Source: an uncultured Candidatus Saccharibacteria bacterium (GTDB lineage Bacteria > Patescibacteriota > Saccharimonadia > Saccharimonadales > Saccharimonadaceae). From it: a stretch of 64,000 nucleotides of DNA. A model generated the notes under the pieces. That model saw only the letters and a list, made by a program, of their open reading frames with translations. It made no database searches and was not told the DNA's origin. The stretch spans positions 21,701 through 85,700 of the forward strand of contig CALHKG010000015.1 in the NCBI GenBank assembly GCA_938033875.1, given 5' to 3'. This document shows, piece by piece, positions 41,549 through 50,010 of the stretch. Position 1 is the stretch's first letter. Every line of letters begins with the position of its first letter. Made by a program: the position numbers and the translations under genes.

Positions 41549-41571
41549 TATGGGAAAATATGTCGGACAGA

Positions 41572-41985
41572 TCAAGCCTCGGATAAATGTTTTAAATAAT
41601 CAATAGCATCTATATAATAAGGATCTGCGCCCTCTGGAATATTAGTATCTAATAATTCCGATAACGTCATCCAGCGGTATTTTTTATGCTCCCAGCTCAA
41701 TTTAACAGGAATGTCGGCTTTATCTATAATTATCTCAAAAAGTACATGTCTTGTGTTTTTGTGCTGTCTAACAAATAGCTTTTTTAAGTCATTTGGATAT
41801 ATACATATGCCAGTCTCTTCTTGCACTTCTCGCGCAGTCGCCGTCTTAGAGGTCTCTTCCGATTCTACTTCTCCTCCAGGAAAATCAAGATGCCCAGGGA
41901 AATTAGGGTGCGTGTCTCCCCTATAAAGCAGCAAATATTTACCATTTTTATTCTTAATAAGCGCTTTTGATACTGCTTTAACCAT
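41572..41985 (-). CDS. NUDIX hydrolase
   Basis: 137 aa. NUDIX box GGEVESEETSKTATAREVQEETGI (near residues 37-60), substrate-side HLDFPGG, and a C-terminal WEHKKYRWMTLSELL typical of NUDIX folds. The minus-strand -10 TACAAT (ATTGTA at 41992-41997) ends 6 nt before the ATG. Substrate unknown. Confidence 0.87.
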   Translation of the reverse strand: MVKAVSKALIKNKNGKYLLLYRGDTHPNFPGHLDFPGGEVESEETSKTATAREVQEETGICIYPNDLKKLFVRQHKNTRHVLFEIIIDKADIPVKLSWEHKKYRWMTLSELLDTNIPEGADPYYIDAIDYLKHLSEA

Positions 41986-42028
41986 ATTTCAATTGTAATG
42001 AAGAAGCAATATTTGATCAATGTGATGT

Positions 42029-42220
42029 ACTGTGAACAATGAAAAGCGCCAAAAAATCCAACTTGGAGACGAAGCCACTTTTACGAATCGAGAAAACACC
42101 AGTAAGGCAGTCACTGTAAGAGTGGTTGGTTTATTGCGTTGCCAAACCCTTCAATAACCTTTTCATTCATAATAATCCTGCAAAATTTGGCGGCGTTAAT
42201 ATTTCATCTTCAGAATCTTT
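42029..42220 (+). pseudogene. Degenerate ASCH-domain gene
   Basis: One frame gives KRQKIQLGDEATFTNREN and on to VVGLLRCQTLQ-stop, matching residues ~31-65 of the ASCH protein at 38755. After a frameshift near 42150, LFIHNNPAKFGGVNIS continues the match. The N-terminal third is missing. Stops and a frameshift make it non-functional. It accounts for most of the gap 41986-42244. Confidence 0.8.
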
Positions 42221-42244
42221 TCTCTACTAGAAAATCGGCTAGAG

Positions 42245-43144
42245 CTAATAATCCAGGACTATCGTCGCCTTTACTTGTTTTAGAATTGCGTTCATGTTTG
42301 CGACGTTTATAGTTTTCGCTAGGTCATTTCTGGATAGTGGCGTAGCGGTTTGTTGATAAAAATATATGGGCACTGAAATGTAAAATGGGTCAGACGTGAA
42401 AGATTCGGCAAGGTTTTTTAGGTCGGTTGCGTGCGAGGATATGTTAAAGTTTTGTAAATATGTCTGTATAGTTTCACTTGAGCTCAGTTGAGCAAGGTCT
42501 GTATTTTTTACGGTGTAGGTTTGGCTGGTGTAATTGCCATCATAGTACGCTATAAACTTTCCTGGGCTGGACGGATAGGATGAGATTTTATCAAAACAAA
42601 TGTCACGCACTAGATCTAAAAGTATTGGGTATGTGCAGAAAAATGCGGCAGTCAATTCATCGCTGGCGTCAGCAATTTCTATATCAATCTTAACGTCTGT
42701 AAAATCCTTCGGACTATGACTGATTTTAAGAGGAGAAATCTTAGATTTTGGGTGTGAATTGCTGGGAGTGGTTTTTTGACTATCGATAAAATATTTTTGA
42801 CAAAGAGCGAGCTGCTCTTGTAATAGCGTCATGTCTGCTATATCAATGTTGGATTGCATCTCGGCTTCTATGTGTGAGATGGACTGTTGAATAAGAGACG
42901 CCTCAAAAGGCGTAATATCGTTGATGGTTTTTTCAAATAATGCATTAGACTCGCTTGTGAATAGTGCGGACGTAAAAAATACGCTTGATTCGCTAGTCGT
43001 GCCATCCAATTCCCCAGTGAAAGCTCGGTTGCTGCCAGCTTTTTCCGTTTCCTTTAAGAATCGCCTAATAATCAGATGCTCAAACAAGTGGCACGTGTCG
43101 TGGTCTGCTGGTAAAGAATATGCTGAATGCAAGTTGTGGATCAT
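42245..43144 (-). CDS. M16-like (HXXEH) zinc metallopeptidase homologue
   Basis: 299 aa. HLFEH at residues 19-23 is the inverted zinc motif of M16 (pitrilysin/insulinase) peptidases; GELDGTTSESSVFFTSAL (44-61) fits the strand after it, and Glu95 (SHIEAEMQSN) is 76 residues from His19, the spacing of the third ligand. The second half is divergent. It is a single M16 unit of reduced length, so it may need a partner or homodimer. No signal peptide. The -10 TATAAT (ATTATA at 43151-43156) ends 6 nt before the ATG. The identification rests on motif and spacing only. Confidence 0.6.
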   Translation of the reverse strand: MIHNLHSAYSLPADHDTCHLFEHLIIRRFLKETEKAGSNRAFTGELDGTTSESSVFFTSALFTSESNALFEKTINDITPFEASLIQQSISHIEAEMQSNIDIADMTLLQEQLALCQKYFIDSQKTTPSNSHPKSKISPLKISHSPKDFTDVKIDIEIADASDELTAAFFCTYPILLDLVRDICFDKISSYPSSPGKFIAYYDGNYTSQTYTVKNTDLAQLSSSETIQTYLQNFNISSHATDLKNLAESFTSDPFYISVPIYFYQQTATPLSRNDLAKTINVANMNAILKQVKATIVLDY

Positions 43145-43150
43145 GAGTTT

Positions 43151-43185
43151 ATTATATCAGTATGAAAGTTAGCCTAAATCTTATA
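43151..43185 (+). repeat. Duplicated pheT start region (scar copy)
   Basis: 35 bp matching 43661-43695 with one difference (C/T at 43174). It includes part of the pheT promoter, the ATG and the first eight codons (MKVSLNLI). It is followed by unrelated sequence, so this is a truncated pheT head. Confidence 0.88.
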
Positions 43186-43217
43186 GGCTCGGTGGCGTGT
43201 TTGTACGAAGAAAAGCT

Positions 43218-43493
43218 TTATTTATCATAACCAAACAAACTTCCAGCTCCCGCCGCTTTATATAAAGCATTTACCGCTAAGAGTATATCGTTCTGAAGTG
43301 TTGGCTGATTGTCAATATTCTTATCATAAAAATCCCGCAATGACGCCGGATAGATTTCATCGGGCATATCGTACAGGAATGTATTCTGTAGCAGTTTCTT
43401 CTGTTCGGGTGAAATATTATTAAAAAACTCTGGATGAAAATCGTAAAACCATTCTAGGCGAGTTTGTAATTCTAGATATTTATCGTAATCCAT
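43218..43493 (-). CDS. Small soluble protein, unknown function
   Basis: 91 aa, acidic and rich in Tyr/Phe/Leu (MDYDKYLELQTRLEWFYDFHPEFF). No membrane span. Start at 43493 because TATAAT (ATTATA at 43500-43505) ends 6 nt upstream; the frame is open to 43529. No family recognised. It lies between the two pheT-start copies, with 43530-43656 showing no further gene. Confidence 0.55.
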   Translation of the reverse strand: MDYDKYLELQTRLEWFYDFHPEFFNNISPEQKKLLQNTFLYDMPDEIYPASLRDFYDKNIDNQPTLQNDILLAVNALYKAAGAGSLFGYDK

Positions 43494-43660
43494 AGCTATA
43501 TTATAATTCAGGGGATGACCCTTCTCCAAGTCTGAAGAGAGGAGTGCCTTTGAGGATTATCTCCCGCTTGTTCAAGGATGGCTGTATTTTGCCCTAGAGC
43601 AGTTTTACCTTGGTTATTTATAGTTTTCTAAGGTCGATTACCTGCCGGTAAAATGATATA

Positions 43661-43695
43661 ATTATATCAGTATGAAAGTTAGCTTAAATCTTATA
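43661..43695 (+). repeat. Original pheT start region (partner of 43151-43185)
   Basis: Second copy of the 35-bp repeat, 510 bp downstream of the first, continuous with the intact pheT gene. TATAAT at 43657-43662 ends 9 nt before the ATG. Confidence 0.88.
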
Positions 43696-46185
43696 AAACA
43701 ATTGATTAATTTTGAGTTGCCGTCAGTTGACGAGTTGGTGTCGCGGGTAAATCAGCAACTTGGTGGTGTCGAGGAAGTGATTGATCTGAAGGCCAAATAT
43801 GGTGGCGCGCGCATTGTGCGGGTTGTTGAATGCGAAAAACATCCGAATGCGGATCGTTTGAGCGTGACTAAAATTGACGATGGTGGCGTAGCGGACGCTC
43901 CAAGGGATGGCAATGGTTACGTGCAAGTAGTTTGCGGTGCGCCGAATGTTCATGCTGATATGTGGGCAATTTGGTTGCCGCCAAAAAGCACCGTCCCAGC
44001 AAGTTTTGATGACGCCGAGCCGTTCGTGCTGGATGCGCGACCGCTGCGTGGAATTCTAAGCCAGGGCATGCTGGCGGCGGCTGACGAGCTGGCGATTGGT
44101 ACGGATCACGAGGGAATTATTGAGATCAATGAGCGTGATATTCCGGCTGGCGTTACACTTCAGGCTGGTGCGAGCTTTGCGGAAGTGTTTGGGCTGGATG
44201 ATTACGTGCTGGAAATTGAAAATAAGATGTTTACGCACAGGCCGGATTGTTTTGGGCAACTCGGTGTGGCGCGCGAAATTGCTGGCATTTTTCATCAGCA
44301 GTTTAATAGTCCTGACTGGTATAATGCTATTCAAGAATTCGCAGATAGCGATGGCTTAGAGCTTGAAGTGTTTAATGAAGCCAATGAGCTTGCACCCGCA
44401 TTCTCTGCGATTGCTATAAAAAATGTAGATATTCATCCAAGCCCGTTGTGGTTGCGATGTCAATTAGTTGCAATGGGCGGAAAGCCAATTAACAATATTG
44501 TTGACGCAACGAATTATGTGATGTTTATGACGGCGCAGCCGACTCATGCTTATGATTATGACAAGTTGCGCGGGCATAAACTCGGCGTGCGAATGGCGCA
44601 TGATGGCGAAAAAGTTGGTTTGCTTAACGGCAAGGAATATGAATTGACGGCTGACGATATTGTGATCGCTGACGGCGAAGGTGTGATTGGGCTAGCGGGA
44701 ATTATGGGCGGCGTTGATACGGAAGTTTCGGCTGAAACGAAGAATATTGTCCTTGAATGTGCCAATTTTGATATGTACGCGCTACGTCGTACGGCTATGC
44801 GTCACGGAATTTTTACAGATGCGCTGACCCGTTTCAATAAGGGACAGTCGCCAGCACAAATTGACCCTGTCTTAAAATGGTTAATTGGTATGGTTGGTGG
44901 TGAGCAAGCTAGTCCTACGCTATTTAAGAATCATTCTTCATTGCGACAAGTGTTGGTCGATGGTAAGCACTGGTACGGTGGATTGTTGATTCCTAAAAGG
45001 TTTGTCGAAGAACGTCTGGGTGTTGACTTTGCCGAGAATGAGATTGAGACACTACTAAAGAATGTTGAATTTATCGTTGACGATGGTAATAAATATGACG
45101 AAGCTGGCGTGATGGTTTACAGTCCATTTTGGCGAACAGATATTGAGCTTCCTGAGGATATTGTTGAGGAAGTTGGGCGATTATACGGCTTTGATAGACT
45201 GCCGCGCCATTTGCCAGAGCGAAGCATTAAGCCTGCGCCGAAGAATGAGTGTCGTGAATTGAAACAGAGAATTCGCCAAAGTTTGTCGCGAGCTGGAGCG
45301 AACGAAGTTTTGACGTATAGTTTCGTTCATGAGCGAGTTTTGAAAAATTCCGAGCAAGATCCGAGCCGTGCGTATCGCTTGAGCAATGCGCTTAGTCCAG
45401 ACTTGCAATATTACCGAATTAGCATTTTGCCGAGTTTGCTGGATAAAGTTCACGCCAATATAAAATCTGGACATGACGAATTTATGCTGTTTGAAATTGG
45501 TAAAATTCACGATAAAAAATTAGGATTTAACGATGAGAATTTGCCGATTGAAAAGACTTTCATTGACGGAGTTTATGCGAATAAAAAACCTCAAGTTGGC
45601 GCGCCGTTTTACAAGGTGAGAAAAATTGCTGAAAGGCTGATGAAGGATTTGAGTGTTGAGGTTGATTTTGTGAAGATTACGGAATCTGACAGCGACGTTC
45701 CAGCGCCATTTGATGCGAAACGCAGCGCTTGGATTGTGGCGAATAACGGCGACAATTTGGGGATTGTTGGCGAGCTGGTTTCATCTGCTCGACGCAACTT
45801 CAAATTGCCAGATTACACGGCAGCGTTTTCTATTGATATTGAAAAATTGCAGAAAAATCTGAGTAAAAATCAGGGCTATAATTACCAGCCGTTAAGTCGT
45901 TTTCCGTCGACTGCCAGAGACATTTCATTGAAAATGGATTCGAATGTTGATTATGCGAAGGTTTATGCTTGCGCTGAAGAAGTTGCGAAAAAACACGGTG
46001 AGTTACAAATTAGTATAACGCCGATTGCGATATATCAGCCAAAAAATGACGATTCGACAAAAACTGTAACTTTGAATGTAAAATTTACGAGCACTGAGCG
46101 GACGCTGGAAGATAAAGATATTGCGCCGATTATTGAGGAGATTGCCGCGATGGCTGCGGAAGAATTCGACGCCGCTCAGGTTTAA
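43672..46185 (+). CDS. pheT: Phenylalanyl-tRNA synthetase beta subunit
   Basis: 837 aa. Order: N-terminal tRNA-binding EMAP-like domain (VRVVECEKHPNADRLSVTKID, near residues 46-66), B3/B4 domain with editing residues (HRPDCFGQLGVAREIAG, near 188-204), B5 (PKRFVEERLGVDFAENEIE), class-II-like core (DIELPEDIVEEVGRLYG) and the C-terminal FDX-ACB anticodon-binding domain (PLSRFPSTARDISLKMD). Forms an alpha2-beta2 enzyme with PheS (33168), from which it is separated by the accessory island. It has its own promoter. Confidence 0.97.
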   Translation: MKVSLNLIKQLINFELPSVDELVSRVNQQLGGVEEVIDLKAKYGGARIVRVVECEKHPNADRLSVTKIDDGGVADAPRDGNGYVQVVCGAPNVHADMWAIWLPPKSTVPASFDDAEPFVLDARPLRGILSQGMLAAADELAIGTDHEGIIEINERDIPAGVTLQAGASFAEVFGLDDYVLEIENKMFTHRPDCFGQLGVAREIAGIFHQQFNSPDWYNAIQEFADSDGLELEVFNEANELAPAFSAIAIKNVDIHPSPLWLRCQLVAMGGKPINNIVDATNYVMFMTAQPTHAYDYDKLRGHKLGVRMAHDGEKVGLLNGKEYELTADDIVIADGEGVIGLAGIMGGVDTEVSAETKNIVLECANFDMYALRRTAMRHGIFTDALTRFNKGQSPAQIDPVLKWLIGMVGGEQASPTLFKNHSSLRQVLVDGKHWYGGLLIPKRFVEERLGVDFAENEIETLLKNVEFIVDDGNKYDEAGVMVYSPFWRTDIELPEDIVEEVGRLYGFDRLPRHLPERSIKPAPKNECRELKQRIRQSLSRAGANEVLTYSFVHERVLKNSEQDPSRAYRLSNALSPDLQYYRISILPSLLDKVHANIKSGHDEFMLFEIGKIHDKKLGFNDENLPIEKTFIDGVYANKKPQVGAPFYKVRKIAERLMKDLSVEVDFVKITESDSDVPAPFDAKRSAWIVANNGDNLGIVGELVSSARRNFKLPDYTAAFSIDIEKLQKNLSKNQGYNYQPLSRFPSTARDISLKMDSNVDYAKVYACAEEVAKKHGELQISITPIAIYQPKNDDSTKTVTLNVKFTSTERTLEDKDIAPIIEEIAAMAAEEFDAAQV

Positions 46186-46243
46186 TGCGATTTGTTGCGC
46201 TTGATAAAAATTGCTATAATTGAAAGGTAAATAAAGGAGGAAT

Positions 46244-46921
46244 ATGGCAACTACAAAAGGCCAGAGAATAGGTATTTGGGTTATTGCCGGCATGATGTTT
46301 TTGGGGACCGTTGGCGGATTTGTCGCTATGATGGTAGCTCCTGGAAATGAGGCCAAGGACCAAGCCGCGCTTAAGAAAGCTCAGGATGAATACACCAAGG
46401 CTACTAACGAGCGAAAAAAGAAAGTAGAGGCTCAGGCTAATGAATTGAGCCAAAAATATTACGGCAAGTTTTCTGAGTTTAGCTCACGAGTTGGTGCGTT
46501 TGAAGCCGGTGACGTGAAAGAGCTTGTTAAGGAAGATTTGGTTGAGGGCGAAGGCGCTGAGGTTAAGGATGACACCAAATTGGCTGTTTATTACATTGGC
46601 TGGAACGCTAAGGGTGAGATTTTCGATCAATCAATTGCTGACGGCAAATTGAAAGCTCCGCTCAATATGGATGGTCCGGCAAATACTGCAGTCATTCAGG
46701 GTTGGAAAGAGGGCTTGATTGGTATGAAAATTGGCGGCGTGCGCGAACTAACAATTCCAGCCAACAAGGCTTATGGCGACAAATCTCAGGGCGATAAAAT
46801 TCCTGCAAATTCTCCACTTAAGTTCGTGGTGATGGCTATTGAAAAGCCAGCCGATATTCCAGAACCGGAAATGCCAGAAGTGATGAAGCAATATTATCGA
46901 TCGCGAGGTTTCAATGTCTAA
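46244..46921 (+). CDS. FKBP-type peptidyl-prolyl isomerase, membrane-anchored
   Basis: 225 aa. N-terminal span (about residues 9-30), a charged helical linker (residues 35-75), then an FKBP domain: KLAVYYIGWNAKGEIFDQSI, VIQGWKEGLIGMKIGGVRELTIPANKAYGDK, IPANSPLKFVVMA. Likely an extracytoplasmic folding catalyst. AAAGGAGG ribosome site. The last 8 nt overlap trxB. Confidence 0.92.
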   Translation: MATTKGQRIGIWVIAGMMFLGTVGGFVAMMVAPGNEAKDQAALKKAQDEYTKATNERKKKVEAQANELSQKYYGKFSEFSSRVGAFEAGDVKELVKEDLVEGEGAEVKDDTKLAVYYIGWNAKGEIFDQSIADGKLKAPLNMDGPANTAVIQGWKEGLIGMKIGGVRELTIPANKAYGDKSQGDKIPANSPLKFVVMAIEKPADIPEPEMPEVMKQYYRSRGFNV

Positions 46922-47846
46922 AGATGTTATTATTGTTGGCGCTGGTCCAAGCGCGTTAACGGCGGCAATTTACTTGTCGCGCGAAGATGTCGACACGACA
47001 TTATATGAACGCGGCGTGGTCGGCGGAATGGCGGCGATTACTGATCAAATTGACAATTATCCTGGATTTGCCGAGGGCGTTACGGGAATGAAATTGGCGT
47101 CTGAATTGCAACAACAAGCGGAGCGGTTTGGCGCGAAGATTGAGTATGGCGACGTGACGGAATTGAAGCAAGTTGATGGCGAGTTGGAATTGACTGTTGA
47201 CGGTCAAGCTGTTCGCGCGAAGTCGGTTTTATTGGCGACTGGCTCGAATTATCGCAAATTAGGCGTTCCGGGCGAAGATGAATTATATGGTCGAGGCGTG
47301 CATTACTGTGCGACTTGCGACGGTGCGTTTTATCGTGATAAAAATCTAATCGTTGTTGGTGGCGGAAACTCAGCGGTGCAAGAGGCGATATTTTTGACGC
47401 GATACGCTAGTCATATTGATCTGTTGGTTCGCAGTAAATTGCGCGCCAGTGACATCTTGCAAAAAGATTTGCAGAAGTATGTCGATGATGGAAAAATTAC
47501 CGTTCACATCGGTGCAACGACTGATGAAATTATTGTCAAGGACGATAAGTTTTACGGCGTTAAATCGACCCAAAACGGCGAGCAGAAAGAATTTACCGCT
47601 GACGGATTGTTTGTGTTTATTGGGCTAATTCCGAACACGCAATTCCTGATAAACTCGGATGTTGAGTTGGATTTAGGCGGACACATCATTACTGACGAAC
47701 ATCTGCACACTAATATTCCTGGCGTTTTTGCTTCTGGCGATGTGCGCTCGGGGGCAACTATGCAAATCGCTTCGGCGGTTGGTGAAGGCGCAGTAGCTGC
47801 GGTGCAGATTCGTGAATATTTACAAGAAAAAGCCAGAGAGGAGTAA
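46914..47846 (+). CDS. trxB: Thioredoxin reductase
   Basis: 310 aa. FAD motif GAGPSALTAAIYLSRE, redox-active CATC in HYCATCDGAFY (near residues 131-141), NADPH motif GGGNSAVQEAIFL (near 149-161), and FAD motif GVFASGDVRSGATMQIASAVGEG (near 270-292). Low-molecular-weight TrxB that reduces thioredoxin (trxA at 6658). Overlaps the FKBP gene and is followed 3 nt later by ppa. Confidence 0.95.
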   Translation: MSKDVIIVGAGPSALTAAIYLSREDVDTTLYERGVVGGMAAITDQIDNYPGFAEGVTGMKLASELQQQAERFGAKIEYGDVTELKQVDGELELTVDGQAVRAKSVLLATGSNYRKLGVPGEDELYGRGVHYCATCDGAFYRDKNLIVVGGGNSAVQEAIFLTRYASHIDLLVRSKLRASDILQKDLQKYVDDGKITVHIGATTDEIIVKDDKFYGVKSTQNGEQKEFTADGLFVFIGLIPNTQFLINSDVELDLGGHIITDEHLHTNIPGVFASGDVRSGATMQIASAVGEGAVAAVQIREYLQEKAREE

Positions 47847-47849
47847 AAA

Positions 47850-48380
47850 ATGGCAGATTTTAATCAAATTTTAACACCTGGTGATGTCGAAAATGGCATC
47901 ATAAATGTAGTTGTTGAGACTCCACAGGGATCAAGTCATAAGATTGAGTGGAATCGTGAGCTTGCAGTGATGCAGTTGGACCGTGTTGAGCCAGCTATTT
48001 TTGCAAAGCCAACAAACTACGGTTTCATTCCACAAACTTTGGACGAGGACGGCGATGAATTGGATGCGCTAATTATTACCGACGAACCATTGACGACTGG
48101 TATTTTTATGGAAGCAAAAGTTATCGGCGTGTTGGAATTTGTTGATGATAATGAAGTTGACGACAAGGTTATCGTTGTGCCAGCCGACGACCGAAACACT
48201 GGCAACGCAATCAACTCACTAGAAGATCTACCTTCACAATTGTTGAAGCAAATTGAACACCATTTCAATCACTACAAGGACTTGAAGAAGCCTGGCTCAA
48301 CTGTAGTTAAGGGCTTCGGCGACGTAGAAAGGGCAAAGCAAATCATCCGCGAGTCAATTACTCGTTGGAACGAAAAATAA
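47850..48380 (+). CDS. ppa: Inorganic pyrophosphatase (family I)
   Basis: 176 aa. Family-I signature DEDGDELDALI (near residues 62-72) with catalytic Asp residues, NYGFIPQTL, and DPFHN-like HHFNHYKDLKK. Hydrolyses PPi from synthetases and polymerases. GAGAGGAG ribosome site; last gene of the FKBP-trxB-ppa operon. Confidence 0.95.
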   Translation: MADFNQILTPGDVENGIINVVVETPQGSSHKIEWNRELAVMQLDRVEPAIFAKPTNYGFIPQTLDEDGDELDALIITDEPLTTGIFMEAKVIGVLEFVDDNEVDDKVIVVPADDRNTGNAINSLEDLPSQLLKQIEHHFNHYKDLKKPGSTVVKGFGDVERAKQIIRESITRWNEK

Positions 48381-48422
48381 ATCACGTTTGATTATTGATT
48401 AAAACCGAGAGACTGGCGAGCG

Positions 48423-49940
48423 TTACTTGTGTCGAAAGAACGAGGAAACGCCGCCAGTTAATTGTTGTAAGATGCCGTTTGAGCGGGACAATTGTAGGCG
48501 TAATTTATCTTTGGCGTGTGGTGTGATTATGACGTCCCGCCAATCTGGTTTCGGGCGAGCGGATTTGCTTGTTAAGACTTCAATTGTGTCGCCGTGCTGT
48601 AATTTGTAATTGAACGGCTTCATTACGCCATTGATCTTAAATCCGCTTGCGCGCGCCGCGATGTCGGAGTGAATTCGGTAGGCATAATCCAAAGGAAACG
48701 CTCCGCGAGGCAAATCATAAATGTCGCCCTTTGGTGAATATACGAAAATCCTATCAGAAAACAGCTTCATTCGGAATTTGTTGGAGTCGAATCGCTTTCC
48801 TTCGCTAATTAAAGCAGCGGCTTCTTGAAGTTCGCGAATCCATGACAAATCGGCTGGCATAGTTCCGATTTTTCCTTTTTTATAGGCGTCGGTCAATTTT
48901 TGCTCATTATAATGGAAGCTGGCCGCTAATCCGCGCTCGGCATATTCGTGCATTTCTTTGGTGCGAATCTGGAATTCAACAATTTGTCCGCTCGGAGTTT
49001 GTACGGTTGTGTGAAGACTTTGATATCCATTTGGTTTTGGATTGGCAACGTAATCTTTAATCCTCTCATACATCGGCTGATACATCTCGTGTAGAATTCC
49101 CAAAACCAGATAGCCGGTCGATAAATCATCAACAATTATTCTTAGGGCAATCAAATCATAAATCTTATCGATATCGCCAACTTTGTCCAATTTCTTAAAC
49201 AGACTATAAACGCTCTTAACACGCCCGTCCATCTGAAAAACTAGCTTTTCCGCCTTCAGTCGCGCTTCAACTTCGCGGCGAACGTGATCCAATTTTCGTT
49301 GCGATTTTTTCAGTCGACTGTCCATCAAATTTTTGGTTTCTTGAAAAGCTTTCGGCATCAAATATCTAAAACTCAGCTCCTCCAATTGAACGCGAACTCG
49401 TCCCATGTTTAAGCGGTCGGCCAGCGGCGCAAAAACTTCAATTGTCTCTCTGGCAATTTTTTTCTGCTTTTCTGGCGTCATAAATTGCAGCGTTCGCATA
49501 TTGTGCAGGCGGTCGGCTAGCTTGATAATTATCACGCGCACATCTTCGCCCACGGCAATCATCAACTTGGTCAAATTGTCCTTGGTGTGTGATAAATAAC
49601 TATCCAAATTTCGCATTCCGGCGCGAGCTTGTGAAACTTTAGTTACGCCATCCACCAGAAACGCCACATCGCGTCCAAACAAACTCTCCAAATCGTCCAA
49701 AGTTGCGTCGGTATCTTCAACGGTGTCGTGTAAAACTCCCGCCACAACCGTATCGATGTCCATGCCCCATTCAATCAGAATTCCCGCCACCGCCAATGGG
49801 TGATTAATGTAGGGTTCGCCACTTTTGCGCTTTTGTCCAGCGTGCTTTTCCGTGGCGTAATCGATTGCGCTCGCTAAAACTAATACTGGCACTTCGTCGT
49901 ATTTTTGTTCAGCAATTGACAATAACTCTTCGCGCGTCAT
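48423..49940 (-). CDS. rel: RelA/SpoT-family (p)ppGpp synthetase/hydrolase
   Basis: 505 aa. HD hydrolase domain (YINHPLAVAGILIEWGMD...VLHDTVEDT, near residues 42-74), synthetase domain (RIIVDDLSTGYLVLGILHEMY; PKPNGYQSLHTTVQTPSG near 305-322) and a TGS domain (IFVYSPKGDIYDLPRGAFPLDYAYRIH). The C-terminal ACT/RRM regulatory part of long Rel proteins is absent. Start at 49940: TATAAT (ATTATA at 49947-49952) ends 6 nt upstream. The open frame to 50162 runs into gapA. Confidence 0.95.
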   Translation of the reverse strand: MTREELLSIAEQKYDEVPVLVLASAIDYATEKHAGQKRKSGEPYINHPLAVAGILIEWGMDIDTVVAGVLHDTVEDTDATLDDLESLFGRDVAFLVDGVTKVSQARAGMRNLDSYLSHTKDNLTKLMIAVGEDVRVIIIKLADRLHNMRTLQFMTPEKQKKIARETIEVFAPLADRLNMGRVRVQLEELSFRYLMPKAFQETKNLMDSRLKKSQRKLDHVRREVEARLKAEKLVFQMDGRVKSVYSLFKKLDKVGDIDKIYDLIALRIIVDDLSTGYLVLGILHEMYQPMYERIKDYVANPKPNGYQSLHTTVQTPSGQIVEFQIRTKEMHEYAERGLAASFHYNEQKLTDAYKKGKIGTMPADLSWIRELQEAAALISEGKRFDSNKFRMKLFSDRIFVYSPKGDIYDLPRGAFPLDYAYRIHSDIAARASGFKINGVMKPFNYKLQHGDTIEVLTSKSARPKPDWRDVIITPHAKDKLRLQLSRSNGILQQLTGGVSSFFRHK

Positions 49941-49946
49941 ATTTAT

Positions 49947-49969
49947 ATTATACAACTTTGTAGTATAAT
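49947..49969. promoter_or_regulatory. Face-to-face promoters of rel and gapA
   Basis: ATTATA (49947-49952, rel -10 on the minus strand) and TATAAT (49964-49969, gapA -10) are 11 nt apart in an imperfect inverted repeat. The two divergent promoters must overlap, so they are likely to compete. Confidence 0.55.
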
Positions 49970-50010
49970 TAAGAAAAGCTAAAGCGAAAATATCTAACAG
50001 GGAGGGCGAT

